Assembly (NCBI RefSeq): GCF_011758765.1
Contig: NZ_JAANOU010000001.1
Span: 2,232,001 to 2,296,000, forward strand
Direction of reading: 5' to 3'
Length of the DNA: 64,000 nucleotides
From: Amycolatopsis viridis
GTDB taxonomy: Bacteria > Actinomycetota > Actinomycetes > Mycobacteriales > Pseudonocardiaceae
Positions within the stretch are counted from its first letter, which is position 1, and each line of letters starts with the position of its first letter. The translations under genes and the position numbers were made by a program. Shown piece after piece: positions 11,486-20,272 of the stretch. The notes under the pieces were generated by a model. That model had not been told where the DNA came from. It saw nothing but the letters and a program-made list of their open reading frames with translations, and did not search any database.

Positions 11486-12367
11486 GTGCCGACCTGGTCC
11501 CGTCCCCAGTCAGAACCGAGAACCGGCGCGGTCGCGCAGGCCGGCACCGGGTACGGCGGTCCCGCCGACCTGGACGCCGTTCCGCCGCGGCCGCGCGTTG
11601 CCGTGCCGGTGCGCCGCTCGGCGGAGCGGACGATCGGCGCGCGAACCGAGCACCCACCGGTACCGCGCCCCGAGTTCGCGGTGCGCCTGCTGCCGTCCTG
11701 GCGGCTCACCCGCAACCAGGTCGACGTCGACGTGCCGGGGCCCGCGCAGCGGCTCATCGCGCTCCTCGCGCTGAACGGCCCGCACAACCGCTCCTACCTG
11801 GCCGGCACCCTGTGGCCGGAACGATCCGACGCGCAGGCCTACGCCAACCTGCGGTCCGCGCTGTCCCGGCTCGCGACCCGCGACCTGGGCGTCATCCAGG
11901 TCAGCAGGCAGATGCTCGCGCTGGCGCCGTCGGTGTCGGTGGACGTGCACGACCTCGTCCAGGCCGCCGAGTCGATCCTCTACGGCGGGTCGGACGAGCC
12001 GCCGGACACCGGCGAGATCCTGCGCCTGCTGCACGTCGGTGACCTGCTCTGCGGCTGGTACGAGGACTGGGTGCTGACCGCGCGGGAACGCCTCCGCCAG
12101 CTGCGGCTGCACGCGCTCGAGGCGGCGTCCGGACGGCTGGCCGACGCCGGCCGGTACGTGGAGGCGCTGGACACCGCCATGGTGTGCGCGCACATCGATC
12201 CGCTGCGGGAGAGCGCGCACCGGTCGATCATCCGGGTGCACCTGCTCGAACGGAACCACACCGAGGCCATCCGGCAGTTCCGCCGCTACCGCGACCTGCT
12301 GCGGGCCGAGCTGGACATCGAACCGTCCCCCGAGATCCGGCGGCTGCTGCGCACCGTCGACGACTGA
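11486..12367 (+). CDS. SARP-family pathway activator (AfsR/SARP, BTAD domain)
   Basis: A 293-residue regulator. After a poorly conserved, Pro/Arg-rich 60-residue N-terminus comes the OmpR-like winged helix (GTLWPERSDAQAYANLRSALS) and then the bacterial transcriptional activation domain, with its TPR-like ending QFRRYRDLLRAELDIEPSPEI. It lacks the NTPase and TPR regions of large AfsR proteins. I choose the GTG at 11486 because AGAGGAG lies eight bases upstream; the frame is open further up without support. Divergent to the polyketide operon, it is very likely its activator. Confidence 0.88.
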   Translation: MPTWSRPQSEPRTGAVAQAGTGYGGPADLDAVPPRPRVAVPVRRSAERTIGARTEHPPVPRPEFAVRLLPSWRLTRNQVDVDVPGPAQRLIALLALNGPHNRSYLAGTLWPERSDAQAYANLRSALSRLATRDLGVIQVSRQMLALAPSVSVDVHDLVQAAESILYGGSDEPPDTGEILRLLHVGDLLCGWYEDWVLTARERLRQLRLHALEAASGRLADAGRYVEALDTAMVCAHIDPLRESAHRSIIRVHLLERNHTEAIRQFRRYRDLLRAELDIEPSPEIRRLLRTVDD

Positions 12368-12399
12368 CCACGGCCGCTCGGCGGAGGCCGCCCCCGCGT

Positions 12400-13446
12400 T
12401 CAGCCCGCCTGCGGGGTGCCGCGGAGCGTGGAGGCCCGCGCGTTCAGCCGGACGGGAATCTCGATGCGCCGGGTGGTGCGGCGCGGCCCGTCGTCGATGA
12501 GGTCCATCAGCGCGATCGCGGCCTGGCGCCCGACCTCGCGGGGGTACACGAACATCCCCGTGACCTGCGGCGACGTCAGCTGCAGGGCACCGCTGTCGAC
12601 CGCGCTGCAGATGCCGAGGCCGGCGGGCACCGCCAGGCCGCGTCGCTGTGCTTCGTGCAGCACGCCGAGCGCGAGGTTCTCCGACGTCGTGAAGATCGCA
12701 TCCGGCGGGGTGCGCTGGTCGAGCAGCCGGCCCAGCGCCGTGGCCGCGCCCTCGGTGGTGGGCGGCTCGTCCAGCTCGACCACCTGCGGGGTGACCGCGT
12801 GGCCGGTGCACCACTCGCGGTAGCCCGCCACCAGGTCGGCGGTGTAGGAGCGGGACGTGTCGGTCGTGATCAGCGCCGGGCGCCGGTACCCGTTGCCCGC
12901 CAGGTGGTCCAGCATCAGCCGCGCCGCGGCCATCAGGTCGTTGTCTACGACCACCGGTACCCGCCGCTTGCGGGCCAGCGGACGGCCGGTGGTCACCAGC
13001 GGCCGGTTCCGGCTCCAGCCGGTGGCGAAGAACGGTTCGTCGCCGCGCGGGTCGACCAGGATCGCGCCGTCCACCGCGAACGCGTCGAGCGCTTCGAGGT
13101 CGGCGTCGGGCGGTGTGAGCAGCAGCGCGTAGGACCGCCCGGTGGCGGCTTCGGCTGCTCCGTTGAGCACCTCGAGGAAGTAGTCGGAATTCGGCACCAG
13201 CGCACTGCTCGTCGTGGCCTCCACCGAGTTCGCCAGCTGGATCGCCAGCGTCCGGCTCCGCCGCGTCACCAGCTGCTGGGCGTGGATGTTGGCCTGGTAA
13301 CCCAGATCCGCCGCGGCTTTTGCCACGCGGCGGCGGGTGGCCTCGGAGATGCGTCCCTGACCGCTGAGCACATGGGACACCGTGGTGATCGAGACTCCCG
13401 CCGCCGCGGCCACGTCACGGATGGTCGGCGGCACGGCACTCCTCAC
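12400..13446 (-). CDS. LacI-family transcriptional regulator
   Basis: A 348-residue repressor-type protein: N-terminal helix-turn-helix with DVAAAAGVSITTVSHVL and hinge helix NIHAQQLVTRRSRTLA, then a periplasmic-binding-like sensor domain (residues 65-340). It is the last gene of a leftward series from 18999 and most probably controls it: palindromic AAAACGTTTT-type sites, typical LacI-family operators, stand about 20 bases before two of the upstream genes. The ligand is unknown. It is convergent with the SARP gene, 32 bases away. Confidence 0.9.
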   Translation of the reverse strand: MRSAVPPTIRDVAAAAGVSITTVSHVLSGQGRISEATRRRVAKAAADLGYQANIHAQQLVTRRSRTLAIQLANSVEATTSSALVPNSDYFLEVLNGAAEAATGRSYALLLTPPDADLEALDAFAVDGAILVDPRGDEPFFATGWSRNRPLVTTGRPLARKRRVPVVVDNDLMAAARLMLDHLAGNGYRRPALITTDTSRSYTADLVAGYREWCTGHAVTPQVVELDEPPTTEGAATALGRLLDQRTPPDAIFTTSENLALGVLHEAQRRGLAVPAGLGICSAVDSGALQLTSPQVTGMFVYPREVGRQAAIALMDLIDDGPRRTTRRIEIPVRLNARASTLRGTPQAG

Positions 13447-13507
13447 GCGGGCTCGACGTCCTACCCGGTCAGGTTAGCGCACACCGGCCACCGTGACGGG
13501 GCACGGC

Positions 13508-14986
13508 TCAGCTCGGTCCGTACACCTCGGCCGGCTCCGGGAACACCCGCACGACCAGGGGATACAGCAGCGCCGCGAGACACCCTGCGACGAGGAACCC
13601 GAGATCGGCTCCGCCGAACAGGTGAGCACCCGGGCCGGTGAACCACTCGTTCGCCGAGAACAGCAGACCGACGGTGGTCGCCACGATCCAGACACCGAGC
13701 CCGCACAGGTTGAACCCGTGCCGGAACCAGTAGATGCCGCCGCGTTCACCGCGGTTGAACACCTGCAGCGCGTCGGGATCGTAGTAGCCCCGGCGACGCA
13801 CGTGCCCGATGGTGACGATGATGATCCAGGGGATCGAGAAACACGCGAGCAACTGCAGGAACACGGTGACGGCCGCGGACACCGCATGGCTGAAGTGACC
13901 GACGTAGACCAGTCCGGTGGCCAGGACGCAGGCAACGAGTGTCGCCTGGACCCGGCTCAGGCGGGGGATGATCGCCGAGGTGTCCAGCCCGGTGCCGTAG
14001 GTGTTGATGACGGCCTGGGCCGTGCCGGACGCCAGGCCCAGGTAGATCAGCGCGGGGACGAACCACAGTGGTGCGTTGTCGACCAGCCCGAGCACGTAGG
14101 GCGCGGCGAACCCGCCGTTGTTGAACACCGCGGTGGCGGTGAACGTGCCCCACATGAACGGCCCGCCGAGCCCGAACAGGCCGCCGAGGAACATCGCGCG
14201 CATCACCGACCCGTCGGTGTGCAGCTTGCGCGAGATGTGCCGCGTCCAGTCACCCGCGTACGCCCCGTAGGAGGCGACCGTGGAGGCGCACAGCAGTGCC
14301 GAGGCCACCCAGGTCGGGAACAACGAGCCCAGGGCGTAGTGCCCGGTGCCGCCGTAGGAGGCGTCGAAGTGCCGGGCGTACACCCCGATACCGACCAGCA
14401 GGCACAGCCCGGCGGTGGGGATCATGAACTTCTGCGCGGCCACCATGTTCGCGTGGCCGAGCACGGACACCAGCGTGACGATCACGCTGAGCACCGCGTA
14501 GGCGACCAGCCGGGCGACCGTGGCGTCGGTCATCCCGAAGAACCGGCTCAGCGCACCGGCCAGCGCGTCACCGCCGGTCCAGATGCTCAGCGCGGCGAAG
14601 GCCAGTGACGCGGTCGCCTCCAGCAACGAGCCGATGAGCCGGCCGGCCACGCCGAAGAACGCCCCGCTGGAGACCGGGTTGTTGGTGCCGGTCCGCGGCC
14701 CGAACAGGCCGGTCGGCGTGAGCAGCGCCGCGCCCACGGCCGAACCGACCACCACCGCGGAGGTGGCTTGCCAGAAACTCAGCCCGAAGCTGATCGGGAA
14801 CCAGCCGATGATGATGACGCTGAAGGTGAGGCTGCCGCCGAACAGAATGGTGAACAGGTTCCGGGGCCGGGACTTCCGCGCCTCCTCGGGGATGTGTTCG
14901 ATCCCGGTTCGCTCGATCTTGCCGACCCGGTCCTCGAACTCGGCCGCGCCGGTGGTTTTCATGACGTCAGAGTTCATCGGGTACAC
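13508..14986 (-). CDS. NCS1-family permease (cytosine/purine/uracil/allantoin type)
   Basis: A 492-residue membrane protein with about twelve hydrophobic segments beginning near residue 45 (LFTILFGGSLTFSVIIIGWF). The pattern with GTNNPVSSGAFFGVAGR and the Trp/Asn-rich loops fits the NCS1 nucleobase:cation symporters. It probably imports the substrate handled by the next genes upstream. The start is either GTG 14986 (GGAG six bases before) or ATG 14977; both overlap the end of the hydrolase gene (stop at 14967). Substrate specificity is not readable by eye. Confidence 0.85.
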   Translation of the reverse strand: MYPMNSDVMKTTGAAEFEDRVGKIERTGIEHIPEEARKSRPRNLFTILFGGSLTFSVIIIGWFPISFGLSFWQATSAVVVGSAVGAALLTPTGLFGPRTGTNNPVSSGAFFGVAGRLIGSLLEATASLAFAALSIWTGGDALAGALSRFFGMTDATVARLVAYAVLSVIVTLVSVLGHANMVAAQKFMIPTAGLCLLVGIGVYARHFDASYGGTGHYALGSLFPTWVASALLCASTVASYGAYAGDWTRHISRKLHTDGSVMRAMFLGGLFGLGGPFMWGTFTATAVFNNGGFAAPYVLGLVDNAPLWFVPALIYLGLASGTAQAVINTYGTGLDTSAIIPRLSRVQATLVACVLATGLVYVGHFSHAVSAAVTVFLQLLACFSIPWIIIVTIGHVRRRGYYDPDALQVFNRGERGGIYWFRHGFNLCGLGVWIVATTVGLLFSANEWFTGPGAHLFGGADLGFLVAGCLAALLYPLVVRVFPEPAEVYGPS

Positions 14987-15668
14987 CCCTGTCTCCGCCG
15001 GTCAACCAGTGAAAGGCACGAAGGTGGCGGCCGTCCACACGCGCGGCCGTCTCCGGGTGCCACTGCACGCCGAGCAGGTTCGTCGCCTCCACGGCTTCGA
15101 TCACCCCGTCGGCCGACCACGCGGTCGGCACGAGCAGCTCGCCCGGGTCCGCGATCGCCTGGTGGTGGTGTGAATTGATCTCGGTCAGCCCGGCCAGCAC
15201 CCGCTCGGCCCGGGAACCGGGCTCGGCCTTGACCTCGTGCCGCAGTCCCGCGTAAGTGCGGTCCCGGTGCACGTCGAGGTGCCCGCCGAATCCGGCCGAG
15301 GGCAGGTCCTGCACGAGCCGTCCGCCGGTGGCCACCGCCATCAGCTGGGCGCCGCGGCACACGCCGAGCACCCGCAGGCCCTTCGCCACGGCCAGCCGGA
15401 ACGCCTGGATCTCGCATTCGTCCCGTTCCGGATCGACCTTGTGCAGCGTCGCCGACGGGCGTTCGCCGTACCGGGCCGGGTCGACGTCGCCGCCGCCGGC
15501 CAGCAGCAGGGCGCCGACCTGGTCGAACGCCGCGACCAGGTCGGCGCCGGTGAGGGACACCGGCAGGAGCACGGGAACCCCGCCCGCGGCGAGCACGCAG
15601 TCCACGTAGTTGCGCGGCACGGCCACCGTCCAGTCGCGGTGGGCGGCCACGATGCCGACGACGGTCAC
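14967..15668 (-). CDS. Class I glutamine amidotransferase / gamma-glutamyl hydrolase (peptidase C26, PuuD-like)
   Basis: A 233-residue enzyme with the class I amidotransferase triad: Cys104 in GVCRGAQLM, His204 and Glu206 in VQWHPE, and the early oxyanion LLLAGGGDVDP. PuuD-type enzymes remove glutamate from gamma-glutamyl amines such as gamma-glutamyl-GABA. Its GTG start overlaps the stop of the synthetase-like gene (GTGA), suggesting the pair makes and later cleaves a gamma-glutamyl intermediate, as PuuA and PuuD do. The PuuB oxidase and PuuC dehydrogenase are not in the window. Confidence 0.85.
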   Translation of the reverse strand: MTVVGIVAAHRDWTVAVPRNYVDCVLAAGGVPVLLPVSLTGADLVAAFDQVGALLLAGGGDVDPARYGERPSATLHKVDPERDECEIQAFRLAVAKGLRVLGVCRGAQLMAVATGGRLVQDLPSAGFGGHLDVHRDRTYAGLRHEVKAEPGSRAERVLAGLTEINSHHHQAIADPGELLVPTAWSADGVIEAVEATNLLGVQWHPETAARVDGRHLRAFHWLTGGDRGVPDEL

Positions 15669-17020
15669 AGGTTCAGGAGGTAGGCGTCGCGTTCGGCGTC
15701 GGTCACGTCCCGGTGGGCGCGTTCCCATTCGCCGATCTTCATCTCCGCGTAGTCGCGCACGAACGCCTCGTGGAACACCTCCGCCGTGAGCGGATCGGTC
15801 CGGAACGCCTCGACCGCCTCCAGCAGGGTCCGCGGCAGCCGCGGGATGTCGCCGGTGTAGGACAGGTCGTCGCGGGGGTCGCCCGGGTCCAGTCCGCGGC
15901 GGATCCCGTCGAGCCCGGCCGCGAGCATGAACGCCGCGGTCAGGTAGGTGTTGGCGGCGCTGTCCACGGCGCGGTTCTCCAGCGCCGGGCGGTTGGCGGG
16001 CAGCCGGATCATGCACGACCGGTTGTTGTAGCCGTAGCTGATCTTCGTCGGGGCCCAGGAGATCTCGCCGTCGGCGAGCCGGTCCACCAGGCGGCGGTAG
16101 GAGTTGGTGGTGGGGTTGGCGAGCGCGGTGAGCGCGGGCGCGTGGTGCAGCACCCCGGCCACGAACTGGTAGGCCTCCTTCGACCAGCCCTGGCGCCCGG
16201 TCTCGTCGCGGAACATGTTGACGCCGGCGCGGTCCTCCAGGCTCATGTTGAAGTGCGCACCGGAACCCCACAGGTCGGAGTAGGGCTTGGGCATGAAGGT
16301 CGCGTAGAGCCCGCACTCCCGTGCCGCCTGGCGTGCCGCCAGCCGGAACAGGGTGATCCGGTCGGCCGACTCCAGGACCGGGGCGTGCGCGAAGTCGAAC
16401 TCGTACTGGCCGTCCCCGCCTTCGGCGTCGAAGCTGAAGACGCCGAAGCCGAGCTCGGTGAGGTAGTCGCACATCCGGTCGAGGAACGGCATCGAGTCCA
16501 GAGTGGACTGCACGTCGTAGGCGGGGGAGGGGCGGATCTGCTCGCTGAGCGAGATGGGCACCAGGCCGGCACTGCCGGCGTCCAGTGACTCCGGCTTGAA
16601 CACGTAGAACTCCGGTTCGACGCCGAGCTGGCAGACGTAGCCCATCTCGGCCGCTGCCTCGATCTGCCGCTTGAGGATCGACCGCGGGCACAGCGCGTAG
16701 GGCTCGCGGCCGCCGAACGACATGTCCGCGACCATCCAGGCGACGCGGCGGTCCCACGGCAGCACCTGCAGGGTGGACAGGTCCGGCAGCCCGGCGATCT
16801 CGTCCTCCACCGGGTTCATGCGCCCGATGCCGCCCATGCCGCGCGGGGTGTAGCGCTCGGAACCGGCGAGCAGGTTGGGCAGGTGGTCGATGGGGACGGT
16901 CTTGGACTTGGGCCGGCCGAGCACGTCGACCCAGGCGGCGACGGCGTACTTGACGCCCTGGCCGGCCAGCTCGCGGGCCAGCCGGGTGTGGTCGGGATCG
17001 ATCTGGTTGACGGTGTCCAT
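15665..17020 (-). CDS. Glutamine-synthetase-family gamma-glutamyl ligase
   Basis: A 451-residue glutamine synthetase fold protein with metal and glutamate motifs LGVEPEFYVFK and EGGDGQYEFDFAHAP, the ATP region GSGAHFNMSL and NPTTNSYRRLV, and the C-terminal RLPANRPALENRAVDSAANTY region. The last replaces the usual RIP motif and, with the short N-terminal domain, points to a ligase acting on an amine rather than true GlnA. Coupled to a C26 hydrolase, it probably glutamylates an amine or amide (as PuuA, or GlnT/methylamide-type enzymes). The exact acceptor is unknown. Confidence 0.82.
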   Translation of the reverse strand: MDTVNQIDPDHTRLARELAGQGVKYAVAAWVDVLGRPKSKTVPIDHLPNLLAGSERYTPRGMGGIGRMNPVEDEIAGLPDLSTLQVLPWDRRVAWMVADMSFGGREPYALCPRSILKRQIEAAAEMGYVCQLGVEPEFYVFKPESLDAGSAGLVPISLSEQIRPSPAYDVQSTLDSMPFLDRMCDYLTELGFGVFSFDAEGGDGQYEFDFAHAPVLESADRITLFRLAARQAARECGLYATFMPKPYSDLWGSGAHFNMSLEDRAGVNMFRDETGRQGWSKEAYQFVAGVLHHAPALTALANPTTNSYRRLVDRLADGEISWAPTKISYGYNNRSCMIRLPANRPALENRAVDSAANTYLTAAFMLAAGLDGIRRGLDPGDPRDDLSYTGDIPRLPRTLLEAVEAFRTDPLTAEVFHEAFVRDYAEMKIGEWERAHRDVTDAERDAYLLNL

Positions 17021-17031
17021 CGGGGTCTCCT

Positions 17032-18279
17032 TCAGTTCAGCTGGTCGAGGGCGGCGCAGGCGTCGGCGAAGGGCTGCAGCGGGGCGCGGAAGGAGCCGGC
17101 GCCGATCTGCCCGCCGCCCTTCCCGGCGATGCCGACGTCCAGGGCGGGGGTGACACCGGTGGCGACGACCTTCCGGACGTCGATCCCGGCGGGAGTGCCG
17201 CGGTACTCCAGGAACGGGATCTTGAAGACCTCGTGCTCACCGGCGGTGATCCGGTACATCTCCAGGTTGCGGCGCACCATCACCTCGGGTTTGCCCTGGT
17301 AGTTCTGCAGGGTGAAGGCGGCCGCCTGGGCGAAGGCGCCGAGGCCGCAGACCTCGGTGATGAGGCTCTCGCCGCCCATGATCTCCATGTCGCCGAGGTC
17401 GTGCCCGGGGAAGAAGCGGGCGTGCTCGACCTCCGGCAACGGCCCCCGGAACCAGCGGGGGCCCAGCCCCGCCACGCGAATGCCGAACTCGGCGCAGGAG
17501 AACGCCATTGCGGTCACCACGGAGGAGCCCTCGGCGCCGTACATCCGGTCGGCCATCGCCTTGGCCGCCGCCATCGACGGTCGCAGGAAGAAGTAGTCAC
17601 CCGAGGTCAGGTAGGCGACGACCTCCCGGGCCAGGTCCGCGCCCAGGTCGAACAGCCCGGGCAGGATCTCCTGGAGGAACAGCGCGGAGGCCGCGGTGTT
17701 GCGGCTGTGCAGCTCGTCGCCCTGCCGGAGGGCGCGGGCCATGATGGGCCGCAGCGGGATGCCGCCGTCCAGCAAGCGGACGGCCGCACCCAGCGCGGGG
17801 CCGATGACGCTCGCCAGGTACTCCAGGTTCTGCTGGACGGAGGCGTCGTACACCCCGTAGTTCAGCCGGGCGGGCGCGGCACCTTCGAACAGGGTGCAGT
17901 AGCCGCGGTTGCCGGATCCGGCGTCCTCGACGACCAGGACCGGCATCGAGGCGGTCGTGACGCCGGCCAGCGACCCGACGGCCCCGAAGTCGTGGCACCC
18001 GGCGACGCGGACGGCCTCCCGGCTCAGCAACCGCTCGGCCTCGGCGGTGCTGCTCGCGAGGCCCTCGTGGAGCACGCCGCCGAGGATGGCGGTGCGCTGA
18101 CCGCCGGTGTAGGCGTCCCAGTGCAGTGGTGGCCCGGAGGTGAGCACGGTGTCCTTGGTCATGCCCGGGATCACCTCGATCGCGGGCCGGACGTCGACCA
18201 GAACCGGTTCGGCGTCGTAGAGCAGGCGCAGGGCGCGGGCGTTGGCCCGGTCCACCTGCTCGGACTGGTGTGCGGACAT
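17032..18279 (-). CDS. DUF1116 family protein (YlbE/AllG-like)
   Basis: A 415-residue protein of the DUF1116 family, whose E. coli member YlbE lies in the allantoin region next to FdrA and is linked to oxamate carbamoyltransferase. Family features seen are the start MTKDTVLTSGPPLHWDAYTG, the Gly-rich GCHDFGAVGSLAGVTTASMP and the C-terminal GIAGKGGGQIGAG. FdrA- and YlbF-like partners, expected for the carbamoyltransferase, are absent here, so it either works alone or with distant partners. The ATG at 18279 has a GAAGGGA site and a LacI-type operator 20 bases upstream; first gene of the five-gene series. Confidence 0.8.
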   Translation of the reverse strand: MSAHQSEQVDRANARALRLLYDAEPVLVDVRPAIEVIPGMTKDTVLTSGPPLHWDAYTGGQRTAILGGVLHEGLASSTAEAERLLSREAVRVAGCHDFGAVGSLAGVTTASMPVLVVEDAGSGNRGYCTLFEGAAPARLNYGVYDASVQQNLEYLASVIGPALGAAVRLLDGGIPLRPIMARALRQGDELHSRNTAASALFLQEILPGLFDLGADLAREVVAYLTSGDYFFLRPSMAAAKAMADRMYGAEGSSVVTAMAFSCAEFGIRVAGLGPRWFRGPLPEVEHARFFPGHDLGDMEIMGGESLITEVCGLGAFAQAAAFTLQNYQGKPEVMVRRNLEMYRITAGEHEVFKIPFLEYRGTPAGIDVRKVVATGVTPALDVGIAGKGGGQIGAGSFRAPLQPFADACAALDQLN

Positions 18280-18289
18280 CGTTGTCCCT

Positions 18290-18316
18290 TCTATTGGTAA
18301 AACGTTTTTGCAGCCG
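18290..18316 (-). promoter_or_regulatory. Candidate LacI-family operator upstream of the DUF1116 gene
   Basis: AAAACGTTTT at 18299-18308 is a perfect palindrome centred on CG, as is usual for LacI-family operators. It continues into TGCAGCCG. The same 14 bases CGTTTTTGCAGCCG recur at 19025-19038 in front of the reductase gene. It ends 20 bases before the ATG, so a bound repressor would cover the start of transcription. Confidence 0.55.
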
Positions 18317-18345
18317 GGGAAAAGGCCGCCCTGCGGCGGCCCGGC

Positions 18346-18999
18346 TCAGTAGGTCTCGTCCGGTGGCGCGGGGCTCCAGACCCGGTTGGACCGCTCGGTG
18401 TCCAGCCGGTAGTCGGTGACCTTGATGTCGAACAACCGCCGACCGAGGTCGGCGGCGGCCTCCAGCGGGCGCGCCGGGTCGCGTTCGACCTCGCCGCGGC
18501 TGTTGCCGACGCCCACGACGATCCCGACGAGATCCTGTCGCAGGTACCGGGTCAGTTCCTGGAACTGCGCCTCCAGTCCCAGCGTGGCGCCGCGGTAGCT
18601 CTCTTCGCAGGAGATCAGCACCGCGGCGCGCTTGTGCATCAACCCGGCATTGGCCACTTCGGCGTGCGGCGAGCTCGCCGAGGTGTAGCAGAACAACCGG
18701 TCGAAGAAGTCCTTGAGCCTGCCGGTCATCCCGTACCAGTGCAGGGGAGTGGCGTAGATGATCGCGTCGGCGGGCAGGACGTGGTCGAGCAGCAGGCGTT
18801 CGTAGCCATCGTCCACACTGCACGATCCGTTGCTGAGCCGGCACTGGCGGCAGTCGCCGAGGGGACGGTCGACGTAGTCGGTGAGGTGGACGAAGTCGAG
18901 TTCGTGCCCCGCCTCGCGCACCCCCTTGCCTGCTGCTTGCGCGAGTGCCCAGGAATTTCCGTCCCGGCGCGGACTCGAACTGAGTGCGACCACCTTCAC
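18346..18999 (-). CDS. NAD(P)H-dependent FMN reductase / flavodoxin-fold oxidoreductase
   Basis: A 217-residue flavodoxin-fold protein. The FMN phosphate loop is SSSPRRDGNSWALA near the N-terminus and the isoalloxazine loop is YATPLHWYGMTGRLKDFFDRL. It carries Cys residues in DCRQCRLSNGSC, seen in many iron-sulfur-flavoprotein-like reductases, but the spacing does not prove a cluster. It is transcribed toward the DUF1116 gene with its own operator-like site 21 bases upstream, so it belongs to the same regulon and may supply reduced flavin or reduce a quinone-like or N-oxide substrate. Confidence 0.85.
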   Translation of the reverse strand: MKVVALSSSPRRDGNSWALAQAAGKGVREAGHELDFVHLTDYVDRPLGDCRQCRLSNGSCSVDDGYERLLLDHVLPADAIIYATPLHWYGMTGRLKDFFDRLFCYTSASSPHAEVANAGLMHKRAAVLISCEESYRGATLGLEAQFQELTRYLRQDLVGIVVGVGNSRGEVERDPARPLEAAADLGRRLFDIKVTDYRLDTERSNRVWSPAPPDETY

Positions 19000-19017
19000 G
19001 GTGCTTCTCCTCGTCGT

Positions 19018-19038
19018 GGAAAACCGTTTTTGCAGCCG
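19018..19038 (-). promoter_or_regulatory. Candidate LacI-family operator upstream of the FMN reductase gene
   Basis: AAAACCGTTTT at 19020-19030 is a near copy of the AAAACGTTTT site at 18299 with one extra central base and the same right flank CGTTTTTGCAGCCG. It lies 21 bases before the reductase ATG, almost the same distance as for the DUF1116 gene. Two sites with shared flank and position support a common regulator, presumably the LacI protein encoded at the end of this gene series. Confidence 0.5.
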
Positions 19039-19102
19039 CCAGTGTGTGTTCCGCGTCGCAGGGATGTCAAGGGGTGGCCGGTGGATCGGCGCACCGGCTT
19101 CA

Positions 19103-19142
19103 GTGGCTCCGGTGGCTCCGGTGGCTTCGGTGGCTTCGGTGG
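19103..19142. repeat. Short 9-bp tandem repeat
   Basis: Four and a half copies of GTGGC(T/C)(C/T)CG-like 9-mers (two GTGGCTCCG, two GTGGCTTCG and a partial) stand between the end of the HExxH gene (19165) and the reductase promoter. If read as part of the hydroxylase frame they fall after its stop, so they are non-coding. No function is evident. Confidence 0.7.
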
Positions 19143-19164
19143 TCTCCCCGTGCTGCCCGGCCCG

Positions 19165-20259
19165 CTACCGGACCGCGCCGAGTTCGGCCAGCATGTCGCG
19201 GATCGAGGCCACGAACCGCCTGCCGGAATCGGTGAGCTCGCCGAGGTGCTGCTGGACCGTGTCGCAGAGCCAGCTCGCCCTGGTGCGGCACTGCACCGCG
19301 CGTGCGGCGGCGTTCTCCCAGTCCGGGACTTCCGTCGCGGCCCGGTTCAGGAACACGGTGAGCGCGAGGTAGACGTGCATCGAGGTGAGGACGCGGTCGA
19401 TCGGCCAGTCGCCGCGGCCGGGGTCGTTCTCGTGCCACACCGGGGTGATCCGGGGTGAGGTCTCCTGCCGGAACCCGGACCTGAACAGCGGATGGACGTA
19501 GTCCAGGTCGAGGAACTTCAGGTGGAAGGCTTCGTGGAACAGAGCTTCGGCCACCACGGTGTAGCCGGCGTCGCTGGACAGCAGGTCCGGCGACAGGATG
19601 AGCACGCCCGGCAGGCCGGGCACCGTGAACGAGTTGAACCGGTGGTCCACCGCCTCGAACGCGCCGAGCACGACCATGAAGTTGTGCGACAGCGCGCTCG
19701 TCGCGAGGTCCGGCGCGACCCGCACCGCGAGACGCGCGCTCCGGGCGAGTACGTCGACCTGCTCCGGCGTGGCCCCGTGGATCCGGAACCGCGGAATCCG
19801 CTTGTGGACCTCTTCGGTGAACCGGCGCCCGGGCAGGTCGCTGCCGTGATCGCCGGTCCACACGTACCCGAAGCGGGAATCCGCTCCGAGGAGGGCGCCG
19901 CGCTCGCCGCCGTCGAGCAGCGTCCGGTTCCCGGACGCGGCGGACCAGGCGGCGGTCAGCAGCTCGTCCAGCGTCGCCGGGTCGATGGTGTCCAGCCCCA
20001 TCATGATCCGGCACGCGCCGTCCTCGATGGTGCGCCGCACCAAGGAGTCGCGCAAGACCGCGCTGCGGGACTCCCAGCTCATCCCATCGAGTCCGTCCAG
20101 GAGGGCTTTCGCCGCGGCGGAGTCGGCGGCCAGGAGGGTCAGCAGGTTGGTGTAAACCGCCGCCACCCCTTCGGCGATGTACCGGTACCGCCCGAACGGC
20201 ACGCCGTCGGCCAGTGTCTCCTCGACCGGACCCGCCCCGTCCAGTGTCTCGGCAGTCAT
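19165..20259 (-). CDS. HExxH-motif putative peptide-modifying protein (aKG-HExxH beta-hydroxylase-like)
   Basis: A 364-residue protein with a single clear signature, HEAFH at residues 242-246 (EALFHEAFHLKFLDLDY), preceded by about 240 residues of mostly helical sequence with no transmembrane segment. This pattern is that of the HEXXH putative peptide modification family, some members of which are alpha-ketoglutarate-dependent peptide beta-hydroxylases rather than proteases. Candidate further ligands are His276 and His295. It directly follows two small peptide genes on the same strand (gaps of 13 and 27 bases), the typical layout of a RiPP locus. No other maturase or transporter is near. Confidence 0.72.
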   Translation of the reverse strand: MTAETLDGAGPVEETLADGVPFGRYRYIAEGVAAVYTNLLTLLAADSAAAKALLDGLDGMSWESRSAVLRDSLVRRTIEDGACRIMMGLDTIDPATLDELLTAAWSAASGNRTLLDGGERGALLGADSRFGYVWTGDHGSDLPGRRFTEEVHKRIPRFRIHGATPEQVDVLARSARLAVRVAPDLATSALSHNFMVVLGAFEAVDHRFNSFTVPGLPGVLILSPDLLSSDAGYTVVAEALFHEAFHLKFLDLDYVHPLFRSGFRQETSPRITPVWHENDPGRGDWPIDRVLTSMHVYLALTVFLNRAATEVPDWENAAARAVQCRTRASWLCDTVQQHLGELTDSGRRFVASIRDMLAELGAVR

Positions 20260-20272
20260 CGTGGCGGTCCCG

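Noticed and set aside
13747..14153. Short minus-strand frame inside the NCS1 permease
   Set aside because: A shadow of the permease in another frame, Arg-rich and without a ribosome site.
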